Of a DNA stretch of 8,447 bases, positions 6,344-8,447 are shown one piece after another. Both the position numbers and the translations under genes were made by a program. The stretch is from Flavipsychrobacter sp. (GTDB lineage Bacteria; Bacteroidota; Bacteroidia; Chitinophagales; Chitinophagaceae), in the NCBI GenBank assembly GCA_021156265.1, contig JAJNBR010000152.1:1-8447 (forward strand), read 5' to 3'. The notes under the pieces were generated by a model. It was not told where the DNA came from, made no database searches, and saw nothing but the letters and a program-made list of their open reading frames with translations. Each line of letters begins with the position of its first letter. The first letter of the stretch is position 1.

Positions 6344-6778
6344 ATGATAGATAATCAATACAAGTATTCCGATATCACCGAAAAGATCATAGGCTGCGGT
6401 TTTACGGTGCACAATATTCTTGGAGGTGGTTTTCAGGAAGTGATTTACCAACGCGCACTTGCTCTAGAGTTTGAAGACCTTGGATTCAGTTTTACTCGTG
6501 AACAAGAAATGCCGCTATACTATAAAGATCGCCATATCGGAGATCGGCGTGTTGATTTTTTAGTCGATGAGAAAGTTTTGGTGGAGATCAAACCAACCTC
6601 CAAACTGGAAGATGTTCATCTTGCGCCGGCGATCAATGACCTCGAGGCTTTTAAGCTGGAAGTTGGGCTGCTATTGAATTTCGGTGGTGCCAGGCTTGAA
6701 TTTAGAAGGCTAATGAAAAGCTCCAAACAACTTCAGCAAGGCAACCAGATCGGTTATAGCGATATCAAAGCAACGTGA
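6344..6778 (+). CDS. GxxExxY protein, PD-(D/E)XK nuclease-like
   Basis: This 144-residue soluble protein belongs to the GxxExxY family (TIGR04256; PDDEXK_3, PF13366). The naming motif is present as G29-F-Q-E32-V-I-Y35 in LGGGFQEVIYQRAL. A nuclease-like core follows: D71 in RRVDFLV, then E81-I-K83 in VLVEIKPTSK, spaced as in PD-(D/E)XK enzymes, and then VGLLLNFGG (107-115). The fold implies DNA cleavage or binding, but the family's cellular role is not established to my knowledge. The ATG at 6344 gives the usual family N-terminus (YSDITEKIIGCGFTVHNILG). A longer form from TTG at 6275 would add non-conserved residues encoded by the repeat. The gene stands alone, flanked by inverted repeats, and is AT-richer than its neighbours, which suggests transfer or carriage on a repeat element. 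Confidence 0.88.
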   Translation: MIDNQYKYSDITEKIIGCGFTVHNILGGGFQEVIYQRALALEFEDLGFSFTREQEMPLYYKDRHIGDRRVDFLVDEKVLVEIKPTSKLEDVHLAPAINDLEAFKLEVGLLLNFGGARLEFRRLMKSSKQLQQGNQIGYSDIKAT

Positions 6779-6786
6779 TCAGACTA

Positions 6787-6827
6787 TTTTTATCATAGTC
6801 ATCATTGCATCAATAACATCATAGTTC
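6787..6827 (-). repeat. Right inverted repeat of the GxxExxY module
   Basis: These 41 bases begin TTTTTATCATAGTC and end ACATCATAGTTC on the plus strand, mirroring 6201-6241. The copy holds ATCATAG twice, at 6792-6798 and 6818-6824, 26 bp apart, and the left copy has the same two sites at the same spacing. It starts 8 nt after the GxxExxY stop. Neither arm folds on itself, so it is not an ordinary terminator. Confidence 0.75.
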
Positions 6828-6828
6828 G

Positions 6829-7887
6829 CTATGCGTGTAGGTGTCTCATCCCTTCACCACTTTCACCTCCGGCACTTCTTCTTTTTTTCTGAAAATCCGC
6901 TGTTTCAGCGCCGCATAGATCCCCATCACCGATACCGCATTCAAGGAAGAACAACCACACCATGCCCGTAGCAAAGCTGACGGCGTATAAGGCTATACTG
7001 GCTACCCAGGCTGCGATAACTAATGCAAAACGAAGCTTCGGCACTTTATGCCATTGGATGATCTTTGTTTTGGAGAACCAGTTGAGGTAATGGTAGGTGT
7101 AAGCGAAGGCGACTATCCTGGCTACGGCGATCCCTTTCTCAGAATGGAAAATGTTATTGAGCCAGATACTGTTTGCTTCTTCATGGGTGGCAGCGGTCAC
7201 CGTAGTGCCGAACAACAGGTGCAGCGTCTCGATGCTTACACTCAGAAAGCTCACGGGTCCGCCGTTGCCGCTGTACGCATCTTTGGCGTACGGCGTCACG
7301 CTATAAAATGAAATATCCGGGAGGCTGAGCAGCACAAAGGGACAGAGGATGAACACTGCGATGGTAACCATGCCGGTACGGCTTTTTGATTTCAACGCGC
7401 CATACAGCATAAAAAGGCCGGTGAAGATGTATACATGTATCAGCGTGGGCAGAAACACGGTCAGGTACATGGTCATTGCCGGCGAGTTAGGTAGTTTCAT
7501 CGACGCCAGTATCACGATCATACCCAGGACGCGGTAGGCGTTATTTTTAACCGTCACGAACAGGATAGCCAGCAAGACCGCGCCCCAGGTGAAGTGAGCA
7601 GCCAAAGGCCGGGTGCCAAAGTCGAGGTCGACGAATTTATACACTATGTTCAGGAACAGGAAGGAGATACAGGCTGTGATACCCAGCAGGTAGAGGTAAT
7701 CATTCTTCTTTTTGGTAAAGTAGCTTTTGTCGTGCAGCCACGATATCTCGGTCAGGTAGTGCAGCGGACCGAAAATGGCATAGCTGAACAAAAACAATTC
7801 AAAAGGCAGGAACACGGCCAATACGGCAGAGATAAAGATCAGGCCGATATTCAGGGCATCAATTCTTTCAGTCGCGGGCAATCTCAT
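6829..7887 (-). CDS. Integral membrane protein of unknown function, C-terminus frameshifted
   Basis: The open frame encodes 352 residues with many hydrophobic segments and no family I can name. Conserved-looking polar patches stand at membrane borders: FGPLHYLTEISWLHDKSYF near residues 39-57, LPTLIHVYIF and TYHYLNWFSKTKIIQWHKV, all with histidines, as in metal-binding membrane enzymes. The start MRLPATERIDALN (7887) is preferred over 7989, which would overlap the divergent DinB-like gene. After residue 314 the reading becomes implausible (ECGIGDGDLCGAETAD). Shifting the frame within 6942-6945 restores a natural end: FLNAVSVMGIYAALKQR, then a basic and acidic tail, with a stop at 6846, for 346 residues in total. 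One extra base is therefore likely, either a real mutation or a sequence error. The shifted frame ends at 6829, just outside the right repeat. Confidence 0.7.
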   Translation of the reverse strand: MRLPATERIDALNIGLIFISAVLAVFLPFELFLFSYAIFGPLHYLTEISWLHDKSYFTKKKNDYLYLLGITACISFLFLNIVYKFVDLDFGTRPLAAHFTWGAVLLAILFVTVKNNAYRVLGMIVILASMKLPNSPAMTMYLTVFLPTLIHVYIFTGLFMLYGALKSKSRTGMVTIAVFILCPFVLLSLPDISFYSVTPYAKDAYSGNGGPVSFLSVSIETLHLLFGTTVTAATHEEANSIWLNNIFHSEKGIAVARIVAFAYTYHYLNWFSKTKIIQWHKVPKLRFALVIAAWVASIALYAVSFATGMVWLFFLECGIGDGDLCGAETADFQKKRRSAGGESGEGMRHLHA

Positions 7888-7911
7888 ATAAAAAAGGGGC
7901 AATCTATAGTT

Positions 7912-7942
7912 GTAAAATACGTATAATATTACGAAGTTGCAA
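7912..7942 (-). promoter_or_regulatory. Candidate promoter of the membrane-protein gene
   Basis: On the minus strand TTGC (7942-7939) is followed after 19 nt by TATTTTAC (7919-7912), which keeps TAnnTT of the Bacteroidota -7 box but not its final TG. Transcription would start near 7905, about 18 nt before the ATG at 7887, which supports that start. The 72-nt divergent gap (7888-7959) shows no equally good promoter for the DinB-like gene. Confidence 0.3.
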
Positions 7943-7959
7943 TACGCTAAATACAGACC

Positions 7960-8436
7960 ATGACCACCACAAAACAGATAGCGAAACACCTACGGGATGT
8001 TCATTTTGGCGGCAACTGGACGGTCTCCAACCTGAAAGGACAGCTAACGGGTGTGACCATCGAACAGGCGCTGATGCAGGTGCACGGTTTCAATACGATC
8101 GCCACGCTGACCTACCATATTAATTACTATATCCACGAGGTGATCAAAGTGCTGGAAGGACACCCGCTGACCGCAAGTGATAAATACGCCTTTACCCATC
8201 CCCCATTCGGTACGCAGGACGAGTGGGATGATTTCCTGAACAAATGCTGGGACGAGGCAGAGATCTTTGCTTCTTTAATAGAAAAATTGCCCGACAGTGT
8301 GCTGAGTGAAGATTTTACTGACGGCAAATACGGAACCTGGTATCGCAACCTTGCCGGTATTATCGAGCATAGTCACTACCACCTGGGCCAGATCGCACTC
8401 ATTAAAAAGCTGGTACAGCAGGAGTCGCTGGCTTAG
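7960..8436 (+). CDS. DinB-like superfamily protein
   Basis: This 158-residue soluble protein has the four-helix-bundle pattern of the DinB/YfiT-like metalloprotein superfamily. The likely metal ligands are H53 (LTYHINYY) and the pair H137 and H141 in EHSHYHLGQIALIKKL, the usual H-x3-H near the C-terminus. The N-terminus has the common GGNWTVSNLKGQL motif, in which the tryptophan precedes the first helix. Members include bacillithiol- and mycothiol-dependent transferases, but most, including this Bacteroidota type, have no known substrate. Despite the name there is no sign of a DNA-repair role. The ATG at 7960 opens the conserved sequence directly, and no Shine-Dalgarno is seen. The gene is divergent from the membrane-protein gene. 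Its stop is 11 nt from the window edge, so a terminator would lie outside. Confidence 0.85.
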   Translation: MTTTKQIAKHLRDVHFGGNWTVSNLKGQLTGVTIEQALMQVHGFNTIATLTYHINYYIHEVIKVLEGHPLTASDKYAFTHPPFGTQDEWDDFLNKCWDEAEIFASLIEKLPDSVLSEDFTDGKYGTWYRNLAGIIEHSHYHLGQIALIKKLVQQESLA

Positions 8437-8447
8437 AAAATTTCTTT

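Larger units (their letters stand above)
6201..6827. mobile_element. Putative mobile module: GxxExxY gene between inverted repeats
   Basis: A 627-bp segment is bounded by a 41-bp imperfect inverted repeat and encodes only the GxxExxY protein. It sits exactly between two convergent genes, a site where insertion does least harm. Its gene is lower in GC (about 44% by hand count) than folP (about 55% over sampled lines). No transposase and no convincing target-site duplication are seen (flanks GATGCAGGAA on the left, GCTATGCGTG on the right). It could be a non-autonomous element moved in trans, or a gene embedded in a dispersed repeat family. Mobility is inferred. Confidence 0.45.

Noticed and set aside
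6201..6827. CRISPR-like or tandem-repeat array, suggested by recurrent ATCA units
   Set aside because: The arms are inverted to each other, the copies are few and unevenly placed, and a coding gene fills the space between.
6191..6837. Target-site duplication around the GxxExxY module
   Set aside because: The flanking bases (GATGCAGGAA and GCTATGCGTG) share no convincing direct repeat. The short ATGC match is not adjacent to the ends.
7888..7989. Longer N-terminus of the membrane protein starting at 7989
   Set aside because: It would overlap the DinB-like gene by 30 nt, and the extra residues come from the AT-rich divergent promoter region. MRLPATERIDALN is a natural start.

Overview
The window looks like a chromosomal segment from a member of the Bacteroidota, most likely the Chitinophagales/Chitinophagaceae. 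The reasons are the gene set (a BT_3928-type DoxX/MauE protein beside a DUF1599 protein, a SWIM-type helicase N-terminus, a Pit/DUF47 pair), starts that mostly lack a clear Shine-Dalgarno sequence, and promoter-like boxes of the Bacteroidota TAnnTTTG type. The genus is an inference. Spot counts give about 55% GC in folP.

Layout. Six genes are read leftward over positions 1-5330. In transcription order they are a DUF1599 protein (5330-4758), a BT_3928-like DoxX/MauE membrane protein with a thioredoxin-like tail (4680-3565), an orphan DppB-type ABC permease starting 3 nt after it (3561-2503), a DUF47/PhoU-like phosphate regulator (2268-1621), a Pit phosphate transporter (1595-393) closed by a strong intrinsic terminator, and the 5' end of a SWIM zinc-finger protein, probably a SNF2-type helicase, which runs off the left edge (296-1). 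folP, for dihydropteroate synthase, is read rightward from 5346, only 15 nt from the divergent DUF1599 start. Beyond it lie a small GxxExxY (PD-(D/E)XK-like) gene, a leftward integral membrane protein of unknown function whose C-terminus is frameshifted, and a divergent DinB-like gene reaching 8436.

How the genes fit together. DUF47 and Pit form a two-gene phosphate uptake unit. The DoxX/MauE protein and the ABC permease are almost certainly co-translated and both sit in the inner membrane. folP makes the pteroate precursor of folate. The DUF1599 neighbour resembles a nucleotide-modification-associated family, but its function is unknown.

Most unusual point. The GxxExxY gene lies inside a 627-bp segment (6201-6827) bounded by a 41-bp imperfect inverted repeat (34 of 41 positions match by my hand alignment). 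A third, shorter copy sits just before the start codon. The left repeat supplies the last two sense codons and stop codon of folP, and the right repeat ends near the stop of the converging membrane-protein gene. The gene itself is lower in GC (about 44%). This looks like a small mobile or repeat-borne module without its own transposase. I saw no rRNA, tRNA or CRISPR array.
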